This document shows positions 34,685 to 43,090 of a stretch of DNA of 43,642 bases, one piece after another. This DNA is from CAZFZT01 sp964523675. Lineage in GTDB: Bacteria; Planctomycetota; Phycisphaerae; Phycisphaerales; SM1A02. A program made the position numbers and the translations under genes. Every line of letters begins with the position of its first letter. The stretch's first letter is position 1. The notes beneath the pieces are model-generated. The model was not told the origin of the DNA. It did no database searches and was given only the letters and a program-made list of their open reading frames with translations. Location: contig CAZFZT010000018.1 in NCBI GenBank assembly GCA_964523675.1, positions 1-43,642 of the forward strand, read 5' to 3'.

Positions 34685-37600
34685 GTCTGCCGCGCTTCGG
34701 CGTGACCAAGCCCGTGCCGGTGAACCTGCTGATGGCAGCGTTCCTCATCGCCGGCTTCTTCGCCGCGGGGACGCTGCGGCGCGAATTCTTCCCGGAGGTT
34801 GAACCCGATTCTGCCAGTGTCACCCTGCCGTATCCCGGCGCGACACCGGAGGAGATCGAGGAAGCGCTGGCGATTAAAGTCGAGGATCGTCTTGAGCGAA
34901 TTGAGAAGGTCAAGAAGCTCACGACGACGATCGCAGAAGGTGGCGGCGGCATCATCGTGGAATTTCGTGAGGGCATACGCGATGTGTACCGCGCGACCGA
35001 TGAGGTGCAGCGTGCGGTCGATCAACTAATGGATCTGCCGGAGCAGGCCGAGCGCATTCGTGTGACTGAGTTCGAGCCGCGCCTGCCGGTCATCATGGTG
35101 ACGTTGCATGGCGATCCGAGTATGGTCGATGAAGACATCCTGAAGCGCGGCTTGCGGCGGGTGCGAGATGACCTGCGCTCACTGCCGGGTATGGGGGAGA
35201 TTGTGGAAGGGGGCGTGCGCGAGTATGAAATCCGCATTGACGTGAGCTCGGATGCCATGATTCAGCACGGCGTTTCGCTGCCGCAGATCGCCGATGCCAT
35301 CAGGCGGTGGATGGCGGAGGTGCCTGGCGGAACGGTTCGAACAAGCATGGGCAATGTCAGCGTACGCGCAGTGGGTGTCGAGGAGCGATCGGAAGAGATT
35401 CGCGAAATCGTCATTCGAGGTGAAGCTGAAGGCAATGCGCTGCGTGTGCGTGATCTGGCCGAAGTACGAGAGCATTTTGTAGATGATGATGTCGCACGGC
35501 GATTCAACGGGCAGCCCGGCGTGACACTCACGGTATTCAAAGCGCCGGGGCAGGATGTCGTGGCGATGGCGGAGATGGTTCGCGCCTATGTCGCCGGCCG
35601 ACGAGGCGAGACGTTCAAGCCGAGCATAACGGAGCGGCTGTCGGTCGCGTTTCAGAGGTTGGCGGCGCCGCCCTCTGCAAATCCCGACTCAAACGAAGCA
35701 GCGCCTGCGCCTGCGCCGATGTCTGCTCGCTATGCTGCGTACACCCTCGGCCGCAACTCTGCGTATCCGCTCCCGCCGGGCGCGACAATTTCGACGCATT
35801 CCGATCTGGCTCGATTCGTTGAAGATCGACTCTCGCTATTGACGCGAAACGCGATGCAAGGAGCGATCCTCGTCTTCCTGACATTGCTGCTCGCACTGAA
35901 CTGGCGCGTCGCGCTCTGGGTGGGCGCGGGCCTCGTCGTGGCGATTACCGGCACGCTCGTCGTGATGCAAGTGCTTGATATCACGCTTAACCTGCTCACG
36001 ATGTTTGGGCTTATCGTAGTGCTGGGTCTACTTGTCGATGACGCAATCGTGGTGGCTGAAAATATCCAGTCGCGACATGATCGAGGCGAACCGTCTCTCG
36101 TTGCTGCGATAAAGGGTACGGAAGAAGTGTCCTGGCCAGTGGTGGCGACGGTCCTGACGAGCATTGTCGCGTTCATTCCGTTGACCTTTGTGAGCGGCCA
36201 GATCGGAGACCTCCTTGGCGCACTGCCGCTTGTCGTTGCCTGCGCCTTATCGATGTCGCTCGTCGAGGCGCTGCTCATTCTGCCAAGCCACATGGGACAT
36301 TCGCTCGCAAAGCGAGATCGACTGAAGGAAGGTCGCAAGAAGAGCATCTTTCAAAAGTATGAGGAGAAGCGGGATTACTTCATCCTCGGCATTGTGGTTC
36401 CGGCGTATGCGCGGATGATGGAGCGGCTGCTCTATTACCGCTACATCACCTTCGCAGCGTCGCTCGCGGTGCTCATTGTGTCGGTCGGGATGGTAGTCGG
36501 CGGCCGGGTCGGGTACACGTTCCTTGAATCGACAGATGCGGAGACCATCATCGTCGACATCCGCATGCCGATAGGCACCTCATTTGAGCGAACCGAAGAG
36601 ATAGTCGCACGGTTTGAGAACGCAGCGCTGGATCAGCCGGAAACGCAAACCATCAGCGCTATCGTCGGCCAATCAGCGGATATCGAAACCGGCCAGATCG
36701 ACGCCTCCGCCAGCCATCTTGCTCAGATGTTCATCGAGTTGCAGCCGGTGGAATTGCGGGAAGAAGGCGAAGGACGGTCATCGCAACAGATCATCCAAGC
36801 CATACGTGAAGTTGTCGGGCCGGTCGAGGAAGCGGAGCGCATCCGCTTTTCGGAGATTTCCGGCGGCCCTGGAGGGCCCGACATCTCGCTCCAGGTGCGC
36901 GGAGAAGACATCATGGTCATCCGCAGCGCGGTGGCGGAATTGCGTGAGATGCTCGCCGGATACGCTGGCGTCGTCGACATTTCGGACGATGACACGATCG
37001 GGCAACGCGAGTTGCAGATCAACGTGAAGCACACTGCTGCCGCAGCCGGCTTCAGCACGGCGGATGTCGCCAATCAGATCCGGGCAGCGCTCTTCGGCAT
37101 TGATGCGCACGTCTTCGCCGCCCAGCGCGAGGATGTTGACGTCCGCGTACGACTCTCTGAAGCAACCCGGTATGATTTGCAGGCGGTTGAGAATCTCTGG
37201 CTCATTAATAGTCAGGGCCAGGCGGTACCGCTTGTTGAAGTCGCTGAGTTACGCGAGGGCGCAAGTTATTCGACGATTCGGCGCATCGATCGCCGGCGCG
37301 CGGTCACGGTAACTGCAGATACTTTGCCGACAGTAAGTCCGGAGGAGATCGTGCGAGAGTTCGCGCCGAAACTTGATGAGATTCGTGAGCAGTACCCGCA
37401 ACTCATCATCGAGACGGCAGGACGGCAGGAGCAGCAGCGGGACGCGTTTGCGACACTGCCGATCGGGTTCGTCGCAGCGTTGATCGGCATCTACGTGATT
37501 CTCGCATGGCTCTTTGCCAGTTACACCCAGCCGATCGCGGTCATGCTGGCGATCCCTTTCGGTGTCATCGGCGTGATTTGGGGCCACTGGTTGCTCGGTT

Positions 37601-38013
37601 ATGAAATCACGTTCCTGAGCATGATTGGCTTTGTCGCTCTGGCCGGAGTTGTCGTCAATGGATCGCTGATCTTCATCCAGTTCTACAACACGCAACGGGA
37701 AGCGGGGCGAGCGCTGCGCGAATCCCTTCTTGAGGCAGGGCGTGCTCGATTGCGGCCGATTCTGTTGACGACGACAACGACCGTGCTTGGCTTGACGCCG
37801 CTCATGTTGGAAACGTCCTTTCAGGCGCGGTTTCTGATTCCTATGGCAATTGCAATAGCGTTCGGACTCATCGGCGGGACACTCATCATCCTGATGGTGC
37901 TGCCGTGCCTGATGGTAATCGCCGACGACATCCGCGCGGGCGCGTATTACCTCTGGCATGGGCAGCCGCGCCCGCAACCTTCCGACGCGCCGGTCAATCA
38001 AGATTCGCCATAA
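34681..38013 (+). CDS. RND efflux pump inner-membrane subunit
   Basis: The 1110-residue pump exports substrates using the proton gradient. TM1 is KPVPVNLLMAAFLIAGFF; TM4 carries the relay GLIVVLGLLVDDAIVVAENI with its Asp pair, and late TM11 has GVVVNGSLIFIQFYNTQRE. The chain is that of AcrB/MdtBC-like pumps, and best fits the less-studied group found with single adaptors. Its start is GTG 34681, where GTGA overlaps the adaptor stop, so translation is coupled. An ATG at 34537 lies inside the adaptor gene and is rejected. Residues about 307-363 are a Pro/Ala/Ser-rich insert (APPSANPDSNEAAPAPAPMS) in the porter domain just before TM2. Substrate unknown. Confidence 0.92.
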   Translation: MSLPRFGVTKPVPVNLLMAAFLIAGFFAAGTLRREFFPEVEPDSASVTLPYPGATPEEIEEALAIKVEDRLERIEKVKKLTTTIAEGGGGIIVEFREGIRDVYRATDEVQRAVDQLMDLPEQAERIRVTEFEPRLPVIMVTLHGDPSMVDEDILKRGLRRVRDDLRSLPGMGEIVEGGVREYEIRIDVSSDAMIQHGVSLPQIADAIRRWMAEVPGGTVRTSMGNVSVRAVGVEERSEEIREIVIRGEAEGNALRVRDLAEVREHFVDDDVARRFNGQPGVTLTVFKAPGQDVVAMAEMVRAYVAGRRGETFKPSITERLSVAFQRLAAPPSANPDSNEAAPAPAPMSARYAAYTLGRNSAYPLPPGATISTHSDLARFVEDRLSLLTRNAMQGAILVFLTLLLALNWRVALWVGAGLVVAITGTLVVMQVLDITLNLLTMFGLIVVLGLLVDDAIVVAENIQSRHDRGEPSLVAAIKGTEEVSWPVVATVLTSIVAFIPLTFVSGQIGDLLGALPLVVACALSMSLVEALLILPSHMGHSLAKRDRLKEGRKKSIFQKYEEKRDYFILGIVVPAYARMMERLLYYRYITFAASLAVLIVSVGMVVGGRVGYTFLESTDAETIIVDIRMPIGTSFERTEEIVARFENAALDQPETQTISAIVGQSADIETGQIDASASHLAQMFIELQPVELREEGEGRSSQQIIQAIREVVGPVEEAERIRFSEISGGPGGPDISLQVRGEDIMVIRSAVAELREMLAGYAGVVDISDDDTIGQRELQINVKHTAAAAGFSTADVANQIRAALFGIDAHVFAAQREDVDVRVRLSEATRYDLQAVENLWLINSQGQAVPLVEVAELREGASYSTIRRIDRRRAVTVTADTLPTVSPEEIVREFAPKLDEIREQYPQLIIETAGRQEQQRDAFATLPIGFVAALIGIYVILAWLFASYTQPIAVMLAIPFGVIGVIWGHWLLGYEITFLSMIGFVALAGVVVNGSLIFIQFYNTQREAGRALRESLLEAGRARLRPILLTTTTTVLGLTPLMLETSFQARFLIPMAIAIAFGLIGGTLIILMVLPCLMVIADDIRAGAYYLWHGQPRPQPSDAPVNQDSP

Positions 38014-38126
38014 CGATCCATCCAGCAAGGCCGCGCCAGATGACAGGTCAATTGCCGGATCGTCGCTGAATGGAGCACTCCGCCTGATGCGCTGGTGCTT
38101 CAGGTTGAGGCAACAATGCACGCGGT

Positions 38127-38531
38127 ATGAGCATCGAATACCCGAATCCGATCCGCTTGCTCTGCGTCGATGATGACGTTTCCTACGTACAGCTCCTTTG
38201 TGCCGCACTGGCTGTTGAAATTGACATCCACGCAGTGGGATCGGTCAACTCGCTGAATGAACTACAAGCCACCGTTGCACGCCTTTGTCCTGACGTCGTG
38301 CTGGTCGATGCTGAACATGCGGGCTATTCGACGGAAGAGGTCGTTCAAAGGGTTGTTCACGACTGCCCCATGTCGCATGTCATTATCATGAGCCGCAACC
38401 TCTCCTCAAGCGCTTCCGGCGCAGCAATCAACTTAGGAGCGCGAGGATATGTTCATAAGAGTGAGTCGGCCAGCGATGTTGTTGATGCAGTCCGGCGCGT
38501 CATGCGCAACGAGATTGTCGTGAGCACTTGA
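38127..38531 (+). CDS. Receiver-only response regulator
   Basis: The 134-residue protein is a single receiver domain. The acidic pocket is IRLLCVDDDVSYVQL, the phosphorylated Asp is that of VVLVDAEHAG, the Thr/Ser switch is in VIIMSRN and the conserved Lys in GYVHKSES. It stops after AVRRVMRNEIVVST, the point where NarL-type regulators join their HTH domain, so no output domain is present. Phosphate relay or protein-binding is likely. It follows the RND pump after 113 bases; no kinase is nearby. It resembles, in outline, the second single-receiver gene at 41526. Confidence 0.88.
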   Translation: MSIEYPNPIRLLCVDDDVSYVQLLCAALAVEIDIHAVGSVNSLNELQATVARLCPDVVLVDAEHAGYSTEEVVQRVVHDCPMSHVIIMSRNLSSSASGAAINLGARGYVHKSESASDVVDAVRRVMRNEIVVST

Positions 38532-38547
38532 ATCGAAGCCACGCGGA

Positions 38548-39453
38548 CTATTTCTTCAGTCCGCTCTGGATAGCGTGTTCAGCCCTTCGGAAGAATCCAC
38601 GGGCTTTCGCTTTCGTGCTGCCGGTCTTGCCGTCCATCTGATTCTGTTGGACTGCTGCATCGGGCGAAGCAGCGCCGAGATCGGGGATTCCTCCAACGGG
38701 TTCGGCCGGCTGCACTCGGAACTGGCCCTTCCCGTCAATGCTCCTGCCGCTGGTCCAGCGTCCTTCTACGGGGGGCGTGCCGTCGATGCCCGTCGTGATG
38801 AATGAGTAGTTGACTTCCTGAATCTCCTCGTCCTGCGGGAAGTTATTGGGGATGGGATGGTTCTCCGGGCCGCCGATTTCTTCCCAGACCGCCAGCCACT
38901 GGTTTTGATGCATGGCATCGCGAGCGATGAGGAATCGAAGCATGTCCTTCATTCCCTCATCGTTCGTCATCTTGTAGAGTTGCACGGCAAGCATGCGTCC
39001 GGTGCTCTCTGCCACTGCATTGGCGAGCATGTCGGCGGCGAGATTGCCGCTGGCATAGATGTGGGAACAGTCAAACGGCACGCCGCTGGCATCAACGGGC
39101 AATGCGCACATTGCGGTCGAGATCACATGCCGCGGGTTCATGCCTCCGAGGACGGCTTCCATCATGGGATCTCGTGCAGCTTCTTCCTGCGCAAGCGGCG
39201 CATCTTCGAGGTTCAGCGCGACAGCTGTCGCAAGCATTTCGATATGCGCGAGCTCTTCGGTGCCGGTATGCAGGAGCATGTCGCGATACTTCTTCGGACC
39301 GCGCGACCCCCATGCCTGGAAGAGGTATTGCAGGGCAACGCGTATCTCACCCTCGATCCCGCCGATCGCCTGTTGCAGAGCTTTTGCGAAGATCGGATCG
39401 GGAGAGTCGACTCGAACGTGATACTGTAGATGTCCGCCATCGTGATAGAACAT
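38548..39453 (-). CDS. Manganese catalase
   Basis: This 301-residue ferritin-like enzyme decomposes hydrogen peroxide with a dimanganese site. Ligand motifs are visible: EGEIRVALQYLFQ, TGTEELAHIEMLATAVA (Glu and His), AVAESTGRMLAVQLYKM and LIARDAMHQNQWLAVWEE. The N-terminus MFYHDGGHLQYHVRV and the conserved VNYSFITTGIDG are typical of the family. The C-terminal tail (STKAKARGFFRRAEHAIQSG) is lysine rich. AAAGGAGC stands eight bases before ATG 39453. It follows the methyltransferase gene on the same strand after 210 bases; the interval shows no gene. Confidence 0.95.
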   Translation of the reverse strand: MFYHDGGHLQYHVRVDSPDPIFAKALQQAIGGIEGEIRVALQYLFQAWGSRGPKKYRDMLLHTGTEELAHIEMLATAVALNLEDAPLAQEEAARDPMMEAVLGGMNPRHVISTAMCALPVDASGVPFDCSHIYASGNLAADMLANAVAESTGRMLAVQLYKMTNDEGMKDMLRFLIARDAMHQNQWLAVWEEIGGPENHPIPNNFPQDEEIQEVNYSFITTGIDGTPPVEGRWTSGRSIDGKGQFRVQPAEPVGGIPDLGAASPDAAVQQNQMDGKTGSTKAKARGFFRRAEHAIQSGLKK

Positions 39454-39663
39454 TGCGGCTCCTTTGCTTCGAAGAAGTTGATTATCGTGAAGGGCCCGGC
39501 GCTTCGGAGAATCGGGTCAGCAGCCCCGCGCTGCTGGGATATCACAGCGCAGCAGATCGCGCCTTGCCATAGGGCGATTGACCCGAAGATCATCTTGCCC
39601 TGCGCTTCAATCTCAACGTCGAGTTCGTATGGCGGTCGCCATGTGCGACTGCTGTATCGAACG

Positions 39664-40887
39664 CTAGGGTTGCTCGCGAAGCGGTCGCGTCAACTGAACT
39701 GCCGGCTTGGCTGCCCGACCGGCGTAGAGGTCATAGATGAGCAGCCGACATTCAATCTCAGCATTCCAGAACGGAACTCGTCGCCGCGCTTTGAGCCCGA
39801 TGTGCTTGGCGAGGTCGAGATTTCCCGTAAACACGCAGCCGGTGTACCCAGTGCATCGTTGCTTGAAGAAGTCGCCGATCCGTTTGTAGGTCGCGGCAAG
39901 CTCCGTCACATCACCGAGGCGGCGGCCGTACTCTGGATTGACTACAACCAGGCCTCCGCGCTCCCCGTCCGGAACGGGCGTATCCGCCACATCGCAAACG
40001 TGAAAATCGATGAGGTGCCCGACACCAGCTTTCGCAGCGTTCCGCTCAGCTGCTGAAACGGCTGCAGAATCGATGTCACTTGCGATGATGGCGCCTGGTG
40101 CGGAGCTGTGCGTCTGCGCAAGGGCTCGCGCTTCCTCTCGCATCACGTTCCACCGCTCGTGATCGAATCCGATGACGTGCATCATGCCGAAGTTCTCACG
40201 AAGCAGGCCGGGCGCAATGTTTCGCGTGATCAATGCGGCTTCAATGGCGAGCGTGCCGCTGCCACACATCGGACACACGATCGGCTTCTCTCCATTAGTC
40301 GTACTTCCCGCTTCAAGCAGCACGCCCGCTGCAAGCGTCTCCTGCATCGGGGCGTGATGCGGCAAGAGCCGATACCCGCGATCAGAAAGCTTGCGTCCTG
40401 ACGTATTGAGATAGACCCAGCATTTGTCATCCTTCCAGTAGAGATGTATGACAATGCGATCACGCTCCGGGCCAGTGTCCGGTCGCCTGCCCCGATTGGC
40501 GGCGGCAATGCGATCGACAATCGCATCCTTCAGCTTGACGGACGCGAACATCGAGTTATTCACAGCAGCCGTGTCGACGCTCGAGACAACGCTGAAATAG
40601 GAATCGGCGGGGATGATCTGCTCCCAGGGGAACGTCTGCGCTCTGTTATACAGACGGTCCGGCGTCTTGGCCTTGAACTCCTGAAGGAGAAGTAGAACAT
40701 TGAACGCCGTCCGAAGATGCAGGTTCAACCGCATCGCATCACAAATGCCATCGCGCGCCGAAATCAACGCCCCCGTTTCATGCATCTGGCGCGGCCGATA
40801 CCCAAGGGCAATCAACTCACGCTGCAAGATTGGCGCAAGCCCTTTCGCGCAGGTGATGAGAATGTCCGCTCGGCGGGTGGCAGTCAC
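39664..40887 (-). CDS. RlmL-type THUMP rRNA methyltransferase
   Basis: The 407-residue protein is a THUMP plus Rossmann methyltransferase of the 23S rRNA (guanine-N2) RlmL type. It begins with ADILITCAKGLAPILQRELI, has the THUMP region with FPWEQIIPADSYFSVVSSVD, then PIVCPMCGSGTLAIEAALIT (motif I, cysteine containing) and the catalytic motif IV VVVNPEYGRRLGD, where canonical members have N-P-P-Y. The Glu in place of the second Pro may be a lineage variant. The reading frame continues upstream to 41079 but that part is repeat-derived (RYWFPVLVTAQHNVQTS). GTG 40887 is chosen as start; no ribosome site precedes it, because a heptamer repeat stands there. Which E. coli homolog it replaces is not known. 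Confidence 0.8.
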   Translation of the reverse strand: MTATRRADILITCAKGLAPILQRELIALGYRPRQMHETGALISARDGICDAMRLNLHLRTAFNVLLLLQEFKAKTPDRLYNRAQTFPWEQIIPADSYFSVVSSVDTAAVNNSMFASVKLKDAIVDRIAAANRGRRPDTGPERDRIVIHLYWKDDKCWVYLNTSGRKLSDRGYRLLPHHAPMQETLAAGVLLEAGSTTNGEKPIVCPMCGSGTLAIEAALITRNIAPGLLRENFGMMHVIGFDHERWNVMREEARALAQTHSSAPGAIIASDIDSAAVSAAERNAAKAGVGHLIDFHVCDVADTPVPDGERGGLVVVNPEYGRRLGDVTELAATYKRIGDFFKQRCTGYTGCVFTGNLDLAKHIGLKARRRVPFWNAEIECRLLIYDLYAGRAAKPAVQLTRPLREQP

Positions 40888-41102
40888 GGCTATTGGCTGT
40901 TGGCTGTTCGTTGTCGCTCTCTTTCGACGTTTGGACGTTTGGACGTTGTGCTGCGCAGTAACGAGTACCGGGAACCAGTACCGAAAAGAGTGAGAGTCGG
41001 CAATGGGCAACAGAGTGCAAACTAATGCTGAAGCGGCGAATCCGATTGCCGATTGCCGAGTGCCGGTCGGCTTTCGCACTGGGTACCCAATACTCGCTCC
41101 TC
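40888..41102. repeat. Bipartite repeat block between rlmL-type gene and response regulator
   Basis: From left to right are heptamers GGCTATT-GGCTGTT-GGCTGTT, the joint reading CTCTCTTTC, then octamers on the other strand (CGTCCAAA twice), then further heptamers (AGTAACG, AGTACCG, CGATTGC twice, CGAGTGC, CGGTCGG) up to about 41100. The 29 bases at 40900-40928 match 41818-41846 in reverse orientation with two mismatches. It borders the GTG start of the methyltransferase without a gap. Confidence 0.85.
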
Positions 41103-41127
41103 GTTACCCATGTGTCACTCGGAACCG

Positions 41128-41526
41128 CTACTTCCGCGCAAGCACCAGTTCGCCATCCGCCACCTTCCGAATCGCATCAATTACCTGCTTAAAATCCTCG
41201 TGCTTCGACACGTACCCCCATGCCCCCGCTTCCACAGCACGGTCAATCGACTCAAGGTCATCGTAACCGCTGTACACGATCGTCCGGGTATTCGGGAATG
41301 CCGTGTTGACCTCGGCGAGCGCCTCCAAAGGATCACGGCCGGGCATCGTCAGATCGAGAATGATGATGTCCGGCCGGTGTCGGGCAACCTCATCCATGAT
41401 CCGGCCGGAGTCGTGAACCGCACCCACACTCACCATGCCTGCCTCAGCATTGATCGCAACATCAAGTAGCCCCGCAATATCGCGGCTGTCATCCACACAA
41501 AGAACCTTGATTTGGGTCTTGTTCAT
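41128..41526 (-). CDS. Receiver-only response regulator
   Basis: This 132-residue protein is a single receiver: IKVLCVDDSRDIAGLLDVAI with its acidic pair, DIIILDLTMPGRDPLEAL with the phosphorylated Asp, TIVYSGYDD, and GYVSKHEDFKQVIDAIRKVA with the Lys. It ends where NarL-type regulators would begin their HTH. A longer frame reaching 41853 exists, but encodes Ser/Thr/Phe/Pro repeats from the repeat block (HFNISTFRRF), so ATG 41526 is taken as the start. It is enclosed on both sides by repeats with an inverted 29-base core. No kinase is near. Confidence 0.85.
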   Translation of the reverse strand: MNKTQIKVLCVDDSRDIAGLLDVAINAEAGMVSVGAVHDSGRIMDEVARHRPDIIILDLTMPGRDPLEALAEVNTAFPNTRTIVYSGYDDLESIDRAVEAGAWGYVSKHEDFKQVIDAIRKVADGELVLARK

Positions 41527-41580
41527 GGCTTGATGTGTGTCTCCAACTCGTGGAGGACGAAAATGCCGGGAGGGGCGGGA

Positions 41581-41657
41581 ACCGAAACGTCGAAATGTTG
41601 AAATGTTGAAATGTCGAAATGTCGAAAGAGAGGAAGGGGGGTGGTAGGGGGATGGGG
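41581..41657 (+). repeat. Octamer array with guanine runs
   Basis: Six in-phase octamers run from 41581: ACCGAAAC, GTCGAAAT, GTTGAAAT, GTTGAAAT, GTCGAAAT, GTCGAAAG. They lead directly into AGAGGAA, then guanine runs GGGGGG, GGGGG and GGGG to 41657. The joint GAAAGAGAG is the same as in the neighbouring copies. The array lies upstream of the response regulator at 41526. Confidence 0.9.
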
Positions 41658-41770
41658 AGTACGGCCGATGCGATTGCACTCCTCCGTCAACCTGTGCCGA
41701 TTCTAGCACGAGGCAAGAGTGGCGGTTCAAGTTCACATGTCCTGCGCACCACGGCTTGGAAACACCGACT

Positions 41771-41934
41771 ACCGAGTGCCGGGGGGGCGGCAGAGGGAAA
41801 GGTCGAAACGTCGAAACGTTGAAAGAGAGCGACAGCGAACAGCCAAGGGTCAATAGCCAACTGCCGATTCCCGACTGCCGTGCGCTTGCTCTCCGCGGTA
41901 CTCGTTCCTCGGCATTCGTTCATCGGCTCTCAAG
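41771..41934 (+). repeat. Octamer-heptamer block that runs into the end of egtD
   Basis: A run of seven Gs (41781-41787) is followed by octamers GTCGAAAC, GTCGAAAC, GTTGAAAG from 41802 and the joint AGAGAGCGACAGC. Next come in-phase heptamers from 41837: GAACAGC, CAAGGGT, CAATAGC, CAACTGC, CGATTCC, CGACTGC, continuing to TCTCAAG at 41934. The heptamers cover the stop codon (41920-41922) and last codons of egtD. Confidence 0.88.
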
Positions 41935-42912
41935 GAGCATCACGGCGAATCGCTGTCGCTCATCGGTCCAGTGGTCGGCTTTGAGCCACCCGGCGTCGGC
42001 GGCAAACCTGGTGAACTCCTCTACCGTGTACTTGTACGAACACTCCGTCCGTATATGCTCGCCCGCCTCAAGTTCGATCGGCTCGCCTGCTACATGAACG
42101 GTCTGCCGCACTTTGCTGATGAGGTTCGATTCGATGCGGCCTTCATTTTCGTTCCAGATTGCTTTGAACGCGAAGTTCGCACGGTCCAGATCGCCTTCGA
42201 GTTCGCGGTTGATCCGACGCAACAGGTTGAAGTTGAAGCTTGCCGTTACTGAAGCTGCGTCGTTGTAAGCAGCTTCCAGTTCCGCCACGGGCTTCTTGAG
42301 ATCAACGCCGATGAGCAGCGCTCCCCTTCCTTTGCCACCACGCACCAATCGCTTCAATCGCTTCAGGAATGCGGCGGCATCAGCACGATGGAAATTGCCG
42401 ATCGTCGAGCCGGGAAAGTAGGCGACGCGGCGCGCCACGGGCTTGCGTGGCGTTGGCGGGTCGATATCACGGGTGTAATCGGCGCAAAGTGGCAGCACTT
42501 CGATGTGCGGGTAGGCCTGCGCAAGGGATGTCGCTGCGTGCTCCAGATGCTCGCGTGAGATATCCAGCGGGACGTAGCCGGCTGGATTGCGCAGGTGGTC
42601 GAGCAGCAAGCGGGTTTTGACGCTGCTTCCACTGCCGAGTTCGATGACGAGAGCGTCCTCGCCAATGGCGTCCGCGATTTCGCGGCCGTTTCGGCGCATG
42701 ATGTCGATTTCAGTGCGAGTCGGGTAATACTCCGGCTGCTCGCAGATTTCATCGAAGAGTGCGGAGCCGCGCTCATCGTAGAGGTATTTGCAGGGCGTGG
42801 TCTTCGGCGATGCGCGAAGGCCGGCCAGAAGCTCGCGGCGGAACTGGGCACGAGTCGGCTCTTCATCGATGATGTCAAGTGTTGCGGTGTTTTCGCTGGA
42901 ATGTGTCGTCAT
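41920..42912 (-). CDS. egtD: L-histidine N-alpha-methyltransferase (ergothioneine synthesis)
   Basis: EgtD trimethylates histidine to hercynine, the first step of ergothioneine synthesis. The 330-residue protein shows PKTTPCKYLYDERGSALFDE, a family mark, and QPEYYPTRTEIDIM. The SAM site is DALVIELGSGSSVKTRLLLD, followed by YVPLDISREHL and FPGSTIGNFHR. Near the C-terminus are FNFNLLRRINRELEGD, EAGEHIRTECSYKYTVEEF and WTDERQRFAVMLLESR. The start ATG 42912 has no ribosome site: a heptamer array begins at the next base. The stop lies in another heptamer array. The neighbouring egtB is upstream on the same strand, separated by 178 bases of mostly repeat. Confidence 0.95.
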   Translation of the reverse strand: MTTHSSENTATLDIIDEEPTRAQFRRELLAGLRASPKTTPCKYLYDERGSALFDEICEQPEYYPTRTEIDIMRRNGREIADAIGEDALVIELGSGSSVKTRLLLDHLRNPAGYVPLDISREHLEHAATSLAQAYPHIEVLPLCADYTRDIDPPTPRKPVARRVAYFPGSTIGNFHRADAAAFLKRLKRLVRGGKGRGALLIGVDLKKPVAELEAAYNDAASVTASFNFNLLRRINRELEGDLDRANFAFKAIWNENEGRIESNLISKVRQTVHVAGEPIELEAGEHIRTECSYKYTVEEFTRFAADAGWLKADHWTDERQRFAVMLLESR

Positions 42913-43024
42913 GGCAATCGGGAATCGGGAGTCGGCTGTTGGCTATTGGCTTTGGGAGTGCCGATTGCCCTTTGCCGGCCCCGGCACTCGGTACTCGCTC
43001 CTCAGTACTGCGGGTCTGCGCTGT
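42913..43024. repeat. Heptamer array touching the egtD start codon
   Basis: Sixteen heptamers follow each other in phase from 42913: GGCAATC, GGGAATC, GGGAGTC, GGCTGTT, GGCTATT, GGCTTTG, GGAGTGC, CGATTGC, CCTTTGC, then CGGCCCC to GCGCTGT. The array starts at the base directly before the egtD start codon (minus strand). Beyond it, to about 43060, the sequence (CCTCTGTGTCTCGGTGATCC) is again repetitive in style, resembling CACAGAGACACAGAG type repeats of other bacteria on the other strand. Confidence 0.88.
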
Positions 43025-43090
43025 CCTCTGTGTCTCGGTGATCCTCGGGGTTTATGGCTGTGGCAACATGGCTACCGGTGAAGGGGTGGT

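Noticed and set aside
37249..38208. 319-codon frame antisense to the RND pump end
   Set aside because: Shadow of a conserved gene; basic, Arg/His-rich product without motifs.
41527..41853. N-terminal extension of the response regulator (HFNISTFRRF type)
   Set aside because: Encoded by octamer repeats and guanine runs, without homology to receivers; the ATG at 41526 fits the family.
40888..43090. CRISPR array
   Set aside because: Units are 7-8 bases, contiguous and degenerate, without spacers or cas genes.
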